In this document: one piece after another, positions 44,838 through 58,620 of the stretch
How positions within the stretch are numbered: position 1 is the first letter of the stretch
How the letters are laid out: the number at the start of each line of letters is the position of its first letter
Assembly: GCA_030159075.1 (NCBI GenBank)
Contig: BROG01000004.1
Span: 3,146,001 to 3,210,000 of the forward strand
DNA: 64,000 bases
Direction: 5' to 3'
Source of the DNA: Atrina japonica
Lineage: Eukaryota; Mollusca; Bivalvia; Pterioida; Pinnidae
Program-made: the position numbers and the translations under genes
Notes under the pieces: model-generated
Databases searched by the model: none
Told to the model about the DNA's origin: nothing
Seen by the model: only the letters and a program-made list of their open reading frames with translations

Positions 44838-44990
44838 ATTCATTATTTGACCTTGTATGATATCATTTTCTATTTAGAAAATACACATACATTTTAAATT
44901 GGAGCTCAACTGATGAAGTCTAATTGACAGAAACGAATCGTCTTGAGCATTATAAATTTGGTATTAATAGATTTATAATATTTAAGCATA
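44838..44990 (-). repeat. Dispersed repeat family A, inverted copy
   Basis: TTTGACCTTGTATGATATCA, GAGCTCAACTGATGAAGTCT and TTTGGTATTAATAGATTTAT are the reverse complement of the family core. Confidence 0.65.
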
Positions 44991-45009
44991 TTTTCTACCT
45001 TGAAAAAAA

Positions 45010-45190
45010 ACCCAAATGCAACAATGGACGAATTGCTGATGAATGCACTTGTTTCTTACACCTCCATGACACCTGATTCCACGTTTGAACTTCCAGAGGT
45101 CCGTTTTTTGTCCAATATTCACCATCTTTATATATTGTATCCTAGACATTTTGAAGGTTTATACATTGGTATCTGTGTTTTTTTATTTCT
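45010..45190 (+). repeat. Dispersed repeat family B, diverged copy
   Basis: CACCTCCATGACACCTGATTCC, CCAGAGGTCCGTTTT and ATTGTATCCTAGACATTTTG follow the family order. The 80-codon open frame through it is a chance frame in the repeat. Confidence 0.55.
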
Positions 45191-45284
45191 AGGGTGTAAA
45201 TTAAAAGGTTATCATATTAAAGACAAATATCTGGGGAAATAAATAATTAATACGTTCGAACTTAAAAGGCAGCTGGTTGACAAC

Positions 45285-45462
45285 TGTGTGTGTACAATCA
45301 AACTACACACCCTAGGTCACCCCCTCTATTTAGGCATAGAGCTATGCGAACATGAGATGAAACTCACCTCTGAAAATATGACACGATTGGAAATCGAACC
45401 TGGAAACTTCATGATGAAAATCTGGCGCTCTACTAATTGAGCTACTCTGTCCTCTGAATTGT
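45285..45462 (-). mobile_element. SINE with well-preserved tRNA-like head (second family)
   Basis: On the minus strand, GAGTAGCTCAATTAGTAGAGC fits an A-box and AGGTTCGATTTCC fits a B-box at tRNA-like spacing. Acceptor-stem pairing is absent and a non-tRNA body follows (GGTGAGTTTCATCTCATG to GGGTGTGTAGTTTG). It differs from the GGGACGTTAAACAA-tailed SINEs. The ends are approximate; no target duplication was resolved. Confidence 0.65.
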
Positions 45463-46005
45463 TCATATGAGGTTTTCAATACTTTTGACGGGATAATTTC
45501 AAATCATTTGCTAAGTGATATGTACTTACAATCTGGTCTATGAAAACGCGAATTGAATGAATCACCGCCCGGTTGCTGGTCTTGGAACGTCAACTATGTG
45601 AATTGAATAATGCTTGAATATATGAACAAAAAACTGTGATACTTGATAATTCAGTGCTAAAAAATAATATTTCAAGACATTATTAAACGACGTGTGGGAA
45701 AGCAGCGGTATAGCAGTGATGTTGTTAATTGGTAGTTTTAATTAACATGTCTACAAAATATATAATCCATCCAATTATAAAACAACGCTATCCACTTAAA
45801 AGTAGCGTTTGCCAAGGCAAACATTTAACATTTATTGATAAACGAAATGGCTATTGGTTTCTTGATTGTCCTAAATTAAAAATCCTCTTGTTACTCCCAT
45901 TTATCCTGCTAATTATCAGGACTCAAAATTAAAATGTAAAGTTAAACAAATGTATTTGTAGACAAAATTAATATGTCAGGTTAAATTTGTACAATCTTCG
46001 ATCTT
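45463..46005. other. No supported gene
   Basis: Unremarkable AT-rich sequence up to the TTTTGG target copy of the foldback element. Confidence 0.4.
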
Positions 46006-46011
46006 TTTTGG

Positions 46012-47127
46012 TACGGAAGCCGACACGTGCCATATGTAGTAATAAAAATATGTCGTTATAACGACATATATGTCGTTATAACGACTTATTATGTTGTTAT
46101 AACGACATATTAATTATCTTGTTATAAGAAGGTATCATGTCGTAATAACAAAATATTATGTCGTTATAACAAGATATTATGTCGTTATAACGAGATATAA
46201 ATTATTTTGTTATAATAAGATATTTTGTCGTAATAACAAAATATTATGTCGTAATAACAAGATAATTATCTTGTTATAACAAGATATTATGTCGTTATAA
46301 CAAAATAATATGTCGTAATAACAAGATATTATGTCGTAATAACAAGATATTATGTTGTTATAACGAGATATGAAATTATTTTGTTATAACAAGATATTAT
46401 GTCGTAATAACAAGGTATTATGTTGTTATAACGAGGTATGAATTATCTTGTTATAACAAGATATTATGTCGTAATAACAAGATATTATGTCGTAATAACA
46501 AGATATTATGTTGTTATAACGAGATATGAAATATTTTGTTATAACAAGATATTATGTCGTTATAACAAGATATTATGTCGTAATAACAAGATATTATGTT
46601 GTTATAACGACATATGAATTATCTTGTTATAACAAGATATTATGTCGTTATAACAAGATATTATGTCGTAATAACAAGATATTATGTTGTTATAACGACA
46701 TATGAATTATCTTGTTATAACAAGATATTATGTCGTAATAACAAGATATTATGTCGTAATAACAAAAATATTATGTCGTTATAACGACATATGAATTATC
46801 TTGTTATAAACAAGATATTATGTCGTAATAACAAGATATTATGTCGTAATAACAAGATATTATGTTGTTATAACGAGATATGAATTATCTTGTTATAACA
46901 AGATATTATGTTGTTATAACGAGATATGAAATATACGGAAGCGTATTAGGACCACAAGTTGTCTTATAATTGTTAGTTGTTAAGGTTTGATTTGCATTGT
47001 TTTTCACATCGTTGTTTTTTAATAAGGCATAACATTGCATTACTATCTGTGTGTTACAAGACATTATTCATGTCACATTTTATCATTATTGCTGAATATT
47101 GTTACTATCGCAACCTTAAAAAATACG
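46012..47127. repeat. Left terminal inverted repeat of the foldback element
   Basis: Order: outer TACGGAAGCCGAC block, minisatellite (about 46052-46930), inner TACGGAAGCGTATTAGG block. It then continues through ATAATTGTTAGTTG, AATAAGGCATAACATTGC, GTGTTACAAGACATTA and ATCGCAACCTTA, all found inverted at the right end. Confidence 0.82.
46052..46930. repeat. Palindrome-rich minisatellite, about 21-bp unit (left arm)
   Basis: Variants of TATGTCGTTATAACAAGATA repeat about 40 times. TCGTTATAACGA and TTGTTATAACAA are perfect palindromes, so each unit can form a hairpin. Variation is mostly C/T and A/T at two positions (TCGT/TTGT; TTAT/TAAT). Confidence 0.93.
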
Positions 47128-47169
47128 TTTTATTAAAATCGATAAGAGTATGTTCTGTAAAAAATTGTT

Positions 47170-47650
47170 TTAAATTTGTCCGTTATCAATCTAATCTCTC
47201 ACTGCTGCCGTTTTTCCGATATATCGCAATCCGCTATAGGGTCACGTGCGAGTGACCTCTCGTAAGTTTATAATGTTCGACCAATAAAAATGCGACTTAC
47301 AAAATTAAATGACAAAGAGATGTAATTTATTTTATAAAAAGGAAACCGTCAGTCCACAAAAGTCCATCGGAATATATTTGGTGATTCTATCCAACGTTAT
47401 GAAAATAATTCTGTACTTTCGGATTTTGTGTTGTTTAAAATGTTAAAAATATTTACATCTCTTTGCCATTAGATCGCTTACAAGATTGTGTAAGTTCGCT
47501 TTGTCTGTTTTTCATGGGTCGAAAATGACAAATTTACGAGGTCATCCGCGCGTGACCCCAGAGCGGATTGCGTTAGATCCTGTACGCGACATATCAGAAA
47601 ACAGGAGCGATTAGAGATCGGTTTATAATTAGATTGGTCCGTTATAAGAC
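47170..47650. repeat. Nested inverted repeat inside the foldback element
   Basis: Arms 47170-47335 and 47452-47650 pair imperfectly around CGCAATCCGCTATAGGGTCAC / GTGACCCCAGAGCGGATTGCG, GGTCCGTTATAA and CAAAGAGATGTAA. A related fragment (AACGGAAGCGATTAGAGATCC) is at 52640-52800 outside the element, so this may be an independent element that inserted into it. Confidence 0.65.
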
Positions 47651-49599
47651 ATTTTCTGCGTGATATTTTTCCACATAATTGTGTCATATTTCTAATATTA
47701 ACGCACTAACTTTGTTTTTTATTTTTTTTTAAGCTCCCAGGCAGTTCATTACTCGCCATCATCTTCTGTACGCTAGACATGAAAGAAATGGGATATATAA
47801 GGCGATGAGTATTGATTGGGGGGGAGGGGGGGGGGCAGAATTTTAAAATTAATATTCTGGCCTTGAAAACATTGAAAAGAAATAGTCTGTCCTTTATTAG
47901 CAAGTTGATATATAATCTGACCTTAACTGGTGCTAAAGTTGTGATGAAAATCATTTTTTAAAAAGTTTCGACTCGCTTAGCTCGCCGTATTTCTTTCTAC
48001 AATTTTGTCGACTGGCTACGCTCATCTTTCTTGATTAATACATAAAGACATTTATATATAATTAAGATCAAAGAAGTTCCGCTGCTGACTTAATCAGTGG
48101 GCATCTCTATCCATTTGTTCTGCAAATCCACCACGAGGAAGGAGAAAAACGCCGACAAAACCCAACCCCCACCCCCCAAAAAATTGACTTATACAAATAA
48201 TCAGTCGTTCCGTTTAATGAATTTGAGAAAAAACCAGTCCCTAATTTAATGTCTGGAACCTAGATAATTAACTTTGAACTCTCTGGACTTGTGAAATTTA
48301 ACATTTCCTAGAGAGTACTAGTATACTCCATAGAACATATGGAAAACCGATTTGTTTCGCGGGGGGGGGGCAGTTACAAAATGCTTTATTGGGCTTCCAA
48401 ATTGGAAACATTCCAACTTTTATCTGGAGAACATACACTAGAATCCCCTAGCCGGAGTTGAATTTCACTTCATTTTGGATGTTTGATCCGTCTATCAGAG
48501 GGATGGAATATGTTTCCTGAAACAATTTTAGTTTAGATGGATAATCAGTGTGACATATTACATAGACGCCCCCTCCCCCCCGCAACTTTTTCACATACAT
48601 TTTTTTATATTATCAACATGTCTGGAATCCAGGAAAATGCTTCCCGGAGCTTTCAAAAGTAAAATGCGAATATATTCTACATTTGCACCCTATCCAACTT
48701 TAAATCATAAGTCTGCCTTTGGTGAGGTACGCATTATATAACAGTTTTAACAAGTATAATTTCATGTCTCCAGCCTCAAACCCACTCACCCCGTCTTGAA
48801 AAAATTCTAGATCCGCCACTGTTGTATATGTTTATTGCATAATCAAAAGGTATATGAAAATATTTGTTTACCGGGGAAAACATTTTCAGAAAAACAAATT
48901 TGACACCCCCCCCCCACCCCCCCCATTTGATTTGCTTCCAAAGCCACTGTATTAGACAGGTAGACAGGCGTAATTTTGTATCTTGAAGCTGATAAAATGT
49001 CTGTTCAGGATTCCAAATTTCTGAAAATTTCTGAAAGATGCGACAGTGTGTCACCTTTTCCGTGGCGAAATCTTGCCTCTCTAATCCAATATGCAGTGCC
49101 GTATGTATTGTAGATATATATCGGTTTTAAATAGTATAGATATTTTTTTATGTTACACTCTCAACTCCCCCATGACATTTTTTTTAATCCGCCACTGCAA
49201 TATATTACTTTTCTGACTACAAAAGCAAAAAAAAATGAAAAATATAAACAATCTGTCTCTGGTCTGCTTTTAAAATAAATATTTTGTCCTGCGACGGTAT
49301 GAAAAATATATAATCTGACTCGACAAAATTTGCCAGCGAGTTTACAATGGTCTATTTAACCCTTTCAACCCCACAGACCATAAATAAACTAGTCTTTAAC
49401 AATAAAATGAGCATACCATTCAGATTTTCAGGGGGTGAAAGAGTTAAACCATAATACAACTTAAATTAAGACACCATTAAGATATACAGAAATAAATAAA
49501 AGAAGGTTGTGATATTACACAACAATTTGTTGCAATTTTCTCAAGACAATGCCTTAAAAAAGGAGTATTTCATGAAATATTTTTCATAAAATATAGCTT

Positions 49600-50528
49600 C
49601 TTTAAATTAAGGTTGCGTTAATAATAATATTGAATAAGAATGGTACAATATAACATGATTAGTGTCTTGTAACACAATTATTACCAGATAATAACGCTAT
49701 GTTATGCCTTATTAAGAACAACGATGTGTAAAAAACAATTCAAGTAAACCTTAATAAACTAACAATTACAAAACAAATCGTGGCCCAAATACGCTTCCGT
49801 AATTTCGACATAATATCTTTGTTATTACGATATAATATCTTGTTATAACAAGATAATTCATATCTTGTTATAGCAACATAATATCTTGTTATTACGACAT
49901 AATATCTTGTTATTACGACATATTATTTTGTTATAACGACATAATATCTTGTTATAACAAGATAATTCATATCTTGTTATAACAAAATAATATCTTGTTA
50001 TTACGACATAATATCTTGTTATTACGACATCATATCTTGTTATAACAAGATAATTGATATCTTGTTATAACAACTTAATATCTTGTTATTACGACATAAT
50101 ATCTTGTTATTACGACATATTATTTTGTTATAACGACAGAATATCTTGATATAACAAGATAATTCATATCTTGTTATAACAAGATAATATCTTGTTATTA
50201 CGACATAATATCTTGTTATTACGACATAATATCTTGTTATAACAAGATAATTCATATCTCGTTATAACAACATAATATCTTGTTATTACGACATACTATT
50301 TTGTTAGAACGACATAATATCTTGTTATAACAAGATAATTCATATCTCGTTATAGCAACATAATATCTTGTTATTACGACATAATATCTTGTTATACCGA
50401 CATAATATCTTGTTATAACAAGATAATACATATCTCGTTATAACGACATATTAAGTCGTTTTAACAAGATATATGTCGTTATAACAAAATATTTTTATTA
50501 CTACATGTGGCACGTATCGGCTTCCGTA
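49600..50528. repeat. Right terminal inverted repeat of the foldback element
   Basis: Inverted counterpart of 46012-47127. From left to right: TAAGGTTGCGTTAATAAT, GTCTTGTAACACAATTA, GTTATGCCTTATTAAGAAC, AATACGCTTCCGTA (ending 49801), then the minisatellite and the outer CGGCTTCCGTA end. Slightly shorter than the left arm because the minisatellite has fewer units. Confidence 0.82.
49806..50487. repeat. Palindrome-rich minisatellite (right arm, inverted orientation)
   Basis: Repeats of ATATCTTGTTATAACGACAT, about 32 units, the reverse complement of the left-arm unit. The minus-strand frame VITRYYVVITRYY is its translation. Confidence 0.93.
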
Positions 50529-51049
50529 TTTTGGCACTAGATTTAAAGCTATTTCGTTTATGATAGGTTTTCACTCCGCCCATGGGAATTGGAGTTGTTC
50601 CGTATTTTGCTATAACCATTTTTATTCTGGTCATACATATTATCTTAATTCTGTAATATACACGACTTTTTACATGCACGTGTAATCATACAGTTAAAGT
50701 ACAGAGTTCAATACGTTCTTGCAATACGTAACGCACTCACGCTGTACCTTTTTCTAGTTGTCACATTCCGTTCAGTTTTGTACTCAGATCGCGTGACGTC
50801 AACAGAAATGTGACCTGGATAATTTCCGGTTTCTTAACTTTCAATGATATCTTGTTTCAGGTCATTTGAGTGGGGGAAAGTTCTACTAAATGTTCATTCT
50901 TGTAAAGTTGACAAGTGTCATGCCTTTACTTTAGGCTACTTCTCAAATCTGGTTCCTTTCACTGTACGCAATACATATTTTTGGTCACCCATGCGATAAA
51001 CTCATTAACCGGCAGTCATGAAGGACACATTTTGCATTGGAGGTGCATG

Positions 51050-51420
51050 ATATTATTACGAACCGTGCCAGAACGGAACAATTAGGAAACGGTCTGTTGG
51101 ATACATAAATTCCGCCGGAGGTATAGTAAAATCCACATAACCTGGCGGGATGGGGTCTTGTGAACCCTTTTTTGACCCGGACGAGCTTAAGTTTTAGGTA
51201 ATAAAACATAACATTAAAATAACACTGCCTAAATTAATCGTTCTTACTTGTCACCATACATAAGAGAGTATCCAGTGAGGAAAAAAAAGTTTTTCCCGTG
51301 CAGCTTGTCATAACGGAAAAGTCAGTAGAATTATCTGTATGATACTCCGCCTCGCCATCTTATGTGAATCGAACAATATTTTTCTTAATTGAATTCTTTT
51401 CATCCAAAATCTCTGATGTC
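51050..51420 (-). repeat. LINE-derived fragment, copy without inserted element
   Basis: Shares GGTAATAAAACATAACATTA, GCAGCTTGTCATAACGGAAA, AGTCAGTAGAAT and CGCCATCTTATGTGAATCGA with 58600-59700. On the minus strand, KLVRVKKGFTRPHPARL (about 51190-51130) aligns with the same region of the other copy, which continues into a LINE-like C-terminus. This copy lacks the 143-bp element and so shows the empty site near 51165. Confidence 0.45.
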
Positions 51421-51464
51421 GTTAAGGATGATCCCCTGTTATGGAATTCTCATTGATGTATATG

Positions 51465-51715
51465 TGCAAACCATAAAATTCTTTTAAGGTCAGAATACCC
51501 CTGTACACCAATTTTCAGCACAATCTGAAAATATCTTTGTTTTGACCAGTCAGTGACCTTTATTTTGTTACCATGGCAACTGACACATTCATACTCTGCC
51601 AATGAATTCGTCATACGAAAATGCCCCCAAATACCATTTTTCATGAAAATCTGACAATATCAAAATTTTGACCAATCACAGTCTTTTATTTTGTTACCAT
51701 GGCAAACTACCTTTC
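51465..51715. repeat. Two tandem copies of a 115-120-bp unit with an X-box-like palindrome
   Basis: Each unit contains CCAATTTTCAGCACAATCTG or CCATTTTTCATGAAAATCTG, TTTTGACCA, TTATTTTGTTACCATGGCAA and a TCATACTCTGCCA or TCGATTACATCTACCA end. GTTACCATGGCAAC (about 51578) matches the RFX X-box consensus; the second copy reads GTTACCATGGCAAA. Confidence 0.7.
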
Positions 51716-52261
51716 GATTACATCTACCATTGGATTCATCACACCTCTAACTATAATTCTTTATAAAAATTATCATCGAAATACCTCTTCATATGACAAA
51801 TGTCTGGATTGCAACAACATGGATTTGGCAATACATTTAGGATTGCTATATTATTTGGCCTGGTATGACTTTTGTATGACTTGTTTGGGGATATATACAT
51901 TTATATTAGATTCCAGTACAACTGATAAAGTACTATTGACATGAATGAACATCTTAAGCATTTGTGTTGTCATCCATTGTAAAACTCTCAATGATATTTC
52001 ATCAAATGATGGTCGTATCTGTAATGCACAGATGATGCTCATAGTAAATCAATGTAGTTGAACAGTGAATCAGAATAGTGATTAACAGAACATTTCATAA
52101 CAGTGAATTTTGATGATGTGAATACCTGAGTGTGTATAAGAGGGCGGAAATTAACGTATATGTAGGGAAGGTAACTTTTGTCTTATTACATACGGGTACC
52201 AAGGACAACTAGCAGTCAAAGGTTCTGCTGACATCGGGAATTTCCGCGATACGTAAACAAA

Positions 52262-52492
52262 ATGTCGGATACGCTACATTTAAGTGACTTCTGCAACTTG
52301 ACGCTAGACCAGTCATCCTTCACATGGACGTATTCAAATCAAACGTTCCGGAGATTTTTTCTGGTAATTTATTTTGGAATTAACCTTTTGCGAAAAGCCT
52401 ACACCTTTTGCAGACATTGTGATGTCATAATATACCTTCTTCATATAATACTATTCCGATGCGGGTTTCATTACGTTAAAGTCACGTGGTAG
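52262..52492 (+). CDS. Possible first coding exon, unrecognised
   Basis: ATG at 52262 sits in a fair context (A at -3), after a short stretch with several CpGs. The frame begins MSDTLHLSDFCNLTLDQSSF and continues with polar residues to FRRFFL. A GTAATT donor candidate at 52364 would end the exon in phase 0 after 34 codons. The unspliced frame beyond looks like random hydrophobic sequence. Two N-x-T/S sites are present. No family is recognised and no following exon was found, so support is weak. Confidence 0.2.
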   Translation: MSDTLHLSDFCNLTLDQSSFTWTYSNQTFRRFFLVIYFGINLLRKAYTFCRHCDVIIYLLHIILFRCGFHYVKVTW

Positions 52493-52639
52493 AAACAACA
52501 TGGCTAGCAATACGTTCACGGGTTTTAAGTTATCTGGAATCCGCTTGTATTTACGCTTCGCTCTAAAGATATATATGAACAATTGATATTTGATATTGAG
52601 TATTATAAGTTGAACTAAATAATATTTTTTGATATAACA

Positions 52640-52800
52640 AATTTAGAATGCTCAAAACATGCTAGAGTGACTGGGATTCCGTTTAAAAAAATTACTTGAT
52701 CTGGCTAGATTCAGAAAACGGAAGCGATTAGAGATCCATAATAGACTTTTAATTAGCTTGGACAGGCCCAGTGTAATAGGTTTTTTCTTTGCATGATAAA
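52640..52800. repeat. Fragment related to the 47170-47650 inverted repeat
   Basis: AGAAAACGGAAGCGATTAGAGATC and AATTAGCTTGGAC match AGAAAACAGGAGCGATTAGAGATC and AATTAGATTGGTCC near 47596-47640. A partial inverted counterpart (TGGAATCCGCTT) is at about 52530. Confidence 0.5.
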
Positions 52801-52921
52801 CGTCTTGTCGAATTTTTCTTTGAAACAGTGTAATTGAAAACCTACTGACCAAGGGTCGATGTAAGAAAAAATCCATAATATCTAGGAAAGACATGTGGGC
52901 TATTTCCTTAACCTCAATTAC

Positions 52922-53080
<159 letters not shown>

Positions 53081-54950
53081 GCGTCGGATAAACTGAGTTG
53101 TGATCAGATAATATTTACATACCGACTGTAATTTCCTTCATTACAGTTATACAGAATGACTGTATTGTTATATCAATAAAATCAGTGATCTAAGTGTTAA
53201 CCGCTAGCTGGCGTAGGAATACCTGAATATCTAAGAAACCCTTTCCATGACCATGTTACGGCAGCGATTTGTCGGAAAAGTATTTTCTGAACATATGAAT
53301 GAATCAATAAAGAATAAAATAACACACATTCATTCCATATTTTTATTTAAAGCCATTAATTACCACAAAACAAACAAGAATCACTGAAAGAAATAGAAAA
53401 CACAAAACTAGGCCTGCATCTGTAGCATACTGTAGATCTACATGCCCATATCATCGGCCTATTGCGATAGATCTAGGTCATGTTATGAAAAGAAACACAG
53501 GCCACAGAAATGACAATTTGCTTCGTAGTTACGTTGCTTGTAAGTAAGTTGACAAGGGAGTCAGGTCTAGTGCAATTTTGTCCTGTATCTCTGATAAACA
53601 GCTTGCTTTTCCGTCACCATATAGGCCTAGGCTATTCCTGTCAGAAACAATTCGTCACTCGCATCGCGTGAAATCAACTCTCGGTTCACCTCAAATCCTA
53701 TTAATTGCTAGGCTAGTTACCAGGCCCATCTTGTTTTTCACAACCTATACAGTGTAATGTTAAGTTATTAAGTAGTGTTCATAGGTTTCTCAGTAAATTG
53801 ACGGGATACTATATATGATCAGCTGGTAAAAACTGAAGTCTGAATCGACATGGATCTATTATACTTTATAGGCCTGCACGGATTTTCCATAACGAACGTG
53901 TCGATAATTATCTTTTAAACAGAACAATAACAGTTTGTTATTTCACAACATAATCTGCATTTGTCTTGTTTCAATTGATTTGAAGGATTTGGTAGTGGGC
54001 TAGCCTATACACTGAAATAGGTCTACTTACGAAATCGTCACCCCTTCACAGTTCACGGCATATCCCGGCTGATTCAGCGATTGGTAAAATATCAAATAGA
54101 ATGGTTACTTCCAGTTGTCATGAACGAATATTAACAGTCACACTCAAACTCTCTGTGATATATTCCACTGATAAAATATCAGAATTCAAACGAAAATTTG
54201 TTGTAAACAACGATCATCTGTTGCTATCCAAATCGCACATGGTAGGCCTATCAGCCATTTGCACACGACCCATTCGGGCAATTCTCTCATGACACATTTA
54301 ACCCGCCACTACTAAATGGTCGAATATCAAAAATCGCGAACTGAATCTGAGAATAAGTATTCAAAATTGTCCATATCACTAGTTTCTTTCAAAATGATAT
54401 AAAAAAAGAAATTAAACCTTAATTTCATTAGTATTTGCGATCAGAAAAGAGAACTACTTCTCATGTCAAAACAGCTGTTGAGCCATTGCGTCATATGAAA
54501 ACACACCCCGCAAAGTCAGTGTTCTGGAATGAATTTAGTATCCAGTGGACTACAGTTTCACTGAAAAATGGTAATGTATATAAATATAAGGATTGTTTTT
54601 CATTTTTTGAACATCATTGGGGTATAAAAGCAATTGCTCATGGAAAAAATTCTGTGCAGCACGAAGTTAATTAAGTTTATTACACAAACAAGTTTAAAAT
54701 AAAAACAAAATCGTCAGAGTAAATAAACAATAAGTTAACTAAATTGACAAATCAATGTTCATCAACTTAATCGCAAGACTAAATTTCAAGTTAAAACAAC
54801 TCTCATTAACTTGAAAAGACATCACAATCACGTCAAATAAAAGTACACAAAATTGATATGACGTATCAACGTTGAAGTAGGTGCAGAGACTGAGGGACTG
54901 GCATTATAGCTAGTTTCATGAATGAAATCTATCACCCGAAAAGGTTCAGG
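53081..54950. other. No supported gene between the inverted LTR-like ends
   Basis: Unique-looking sequence, repeatedly carrying AGGCCTA motifs (53410-54260) and two small open frames (54101-54292, 54435-54674) without motifs. It may contain the bodies of two opposed LTRs or the interior of a 2-kb inverted-repeat element. Confidence 0.35.
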
Positions 54951-55002
54951 AAACCTACGCAAAAATACTGAAACGGGACGAAGAGGTCAACCAGACGTTT
55001 TA
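54951..55002 (+). mobile_element. Probable LTR 3' end next to a tRNA-Leu primer-binding site
   Basis: AAACCTACGCAAAAATACTG then AAACGGGACGAAGAGGTCAA and CCAGACGTTTTA is inverted relative to 53030-53080 (about 90% match over 50 bp). It is followed after one base by a primer-binding site, which identifies it as the end of a 5' LTR of a Gypsy-type element. No gag or pol follows before the TA repeat at 55188. Confidence 0.5.
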
Positions 55003-55003
55003 C

Positions 55004-55021
55004 TGGTGTCAGAAGTGGGAT
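55004..55021 (+). promoter_or_regulatory. Putative reverse-transcription primer-binding site (tRNA-Leu)
   Basis: TGGTGTCAGAAGTGGGAT begins with TGG (complement of CCA) and reads as the complement of a tRNA-Leu 3' end, a primer used by several Gypsy/Mag-type retrotransposons. Its place one base after the repeated block supports an LTR boundary. Confidence 0.55.
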
Positions 55022-55182
55022 AAGTATGGTATAAAAGTAGACCGTTATCACGTGCCCGCAAACCGACCATATAACGAATGATAGTTTATTATTTCCTTAT
55101 CAAATATCCTTTAGTTATATTACTATAATTATCGTCAATAAAAAAATGAACTACAGCCCTAAGTATCAATTACGCCAGGCAT

Positions 55183-57605
<2,423 letters not shown>

Positions 57606-57800
57606 CCGCCAGGGGGAGTCTGGCTATGGGGAAAACCTCACTCTATAATTAATTGTAGAGTTAGACTTCCCCTGGGGCGGCCCTGCTCTGGAGCAAGATT
57701 TCCCTCGGGAGTCTCACTCTGGAGCAGGACTACCGGGGTAAGACTCACTCTGGGGTAGGACAGCCGGGCGGAAGTTTGGCTATGGGGGAAACTCACTTTT
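57606..57800. repeat. GC-rich degenerate tandem repeat, about 30-bp unit
   Basis: Variants of ACTCTGGAGCAGGAC, CCGGGG and AGTCTCACTCTGG recur four to six times. GC content is sharply higher than in the flanks. Confidence 0.7.
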
Positions 57801-58329
57801 TAACACCGCCATGATTCCATGTGAATCACATGGAGAATAAACAAAGAAGAAATACAATGTTAGCCCCCCCCCCCAAAAAAAAAAACCAAACAAACAAACA
57901 CAAAATTAAAACAAAAACAAAAAAAAACAACATACGGAATATACTGACGGTGTATATCTCTATTTGGTCAAACAAAGACTGTGTCATATTTGTATCTGCG
58001 CGGCTGCCCTTTTGGTAAACGTTTTATAAATACAGAAACGGACAAAAGTAACTGTATACATATTTTTTTTAATTCATCGCTCAAAACTGACGTCACTTGC
58101 TTATGATGAAACTGAAAAAAGCATTGTGACGCATTAAATTGATATTGTGACGTCATTGACCGCTTGAATTTCAGGGAATATACCTCATGTAGAATCAGAA
58201 TATGGTATATCGGACGTGTATATCTTCACGTGTTGCACTGTTGTCAATGGTTTCATTCATCTATTTGAATGACTGTCGTGATGTCTGCTGGTTTCCTCAA
58301 CGCCATCAGATAGCTTTTATCACCCTGTG
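57801..58329. other. No supported gene
   Basis: Contains a C-run then A-run (57866-57886) and A-rich AAAC repeats; no gene signal. Confidence 0.4.
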
Positions 58330-58620
58330 GCGATCCCCCTATACCACAACATCCTCCAATTAGTAGATCCGCTGTGGTGTTCAGGTCTCTGCTTGTTAGA
58401 GGTAGACTTTCAGCTGACATCATCTTCCCTATACTACACCAGCATGATGATCTCTCGGCATCTTCTAGATATCGTAGTTAGCAGTCACCCTTTCTCCACT
58501 ACACCGATTTCGTTAAGTATAATCTCCACTGCTCTTGATGGGAACCCCCTACATCCAACTTCTATAAGGTCTCTAAGATATGGTCAAATCCATATATACT
58601 GGCGGGTGTAATCTTGTGCA
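58330..58620 (-). pseudogene. Decayed LINE reverse-transcriptase C-terminal fragment
   Basis: On the minus strand the frame reads LRDLIEVGCRGFPSRAVEI then ILNEIGVVEKG and a stop. EVGCRGF followed by a short helix is typical of the C-terminal end of non-LTR retrotransposon proteins in invertebrates. After a frameshift, DAERSSCWCSIGK resembles the usual AEKASRWLWIKR tail. Several stops and the shift show it is dead. Upstream coding (LVQVKKVCTRLHP) continues at 58620-58800, interrupted by the 143-bp element. Confidence 0.5.

Larger units (their letters stand above)
46012..50528. mobile_element. Foldback-type element with about 1-kb terminal inverted repeats containing a minisatellite
   Basis: The outer ends are inverted: TACGGAAGCCGACACGTGCC then ATGTAGTAATAAAAATAT at 46012, and the matching complement ending CGGCTTCCGTA at 50528. 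TTTTGG flanks both sides (46006-46011, 50529-50534), a likely 6-bp target duplication. Inside each end sits a palindromic minisatellite, then a second inverted block (TACGGAAGCGTATT at 46934; complement ending at 49801) that keeps pairing for about 190 bp. This matches the plan of Drosophila FB and other foldback elements. The 2.5-kb interior has G/C homopolymer tracts and decayed repeats, with no transposase frame. Confidence 0.82.

Noticed and set aside
45389..45450. Functional tRNA gene on the minus strand
   Set aside because: A- and B-boxes are present but the acceptor stem does not pair and a SINE body follows.
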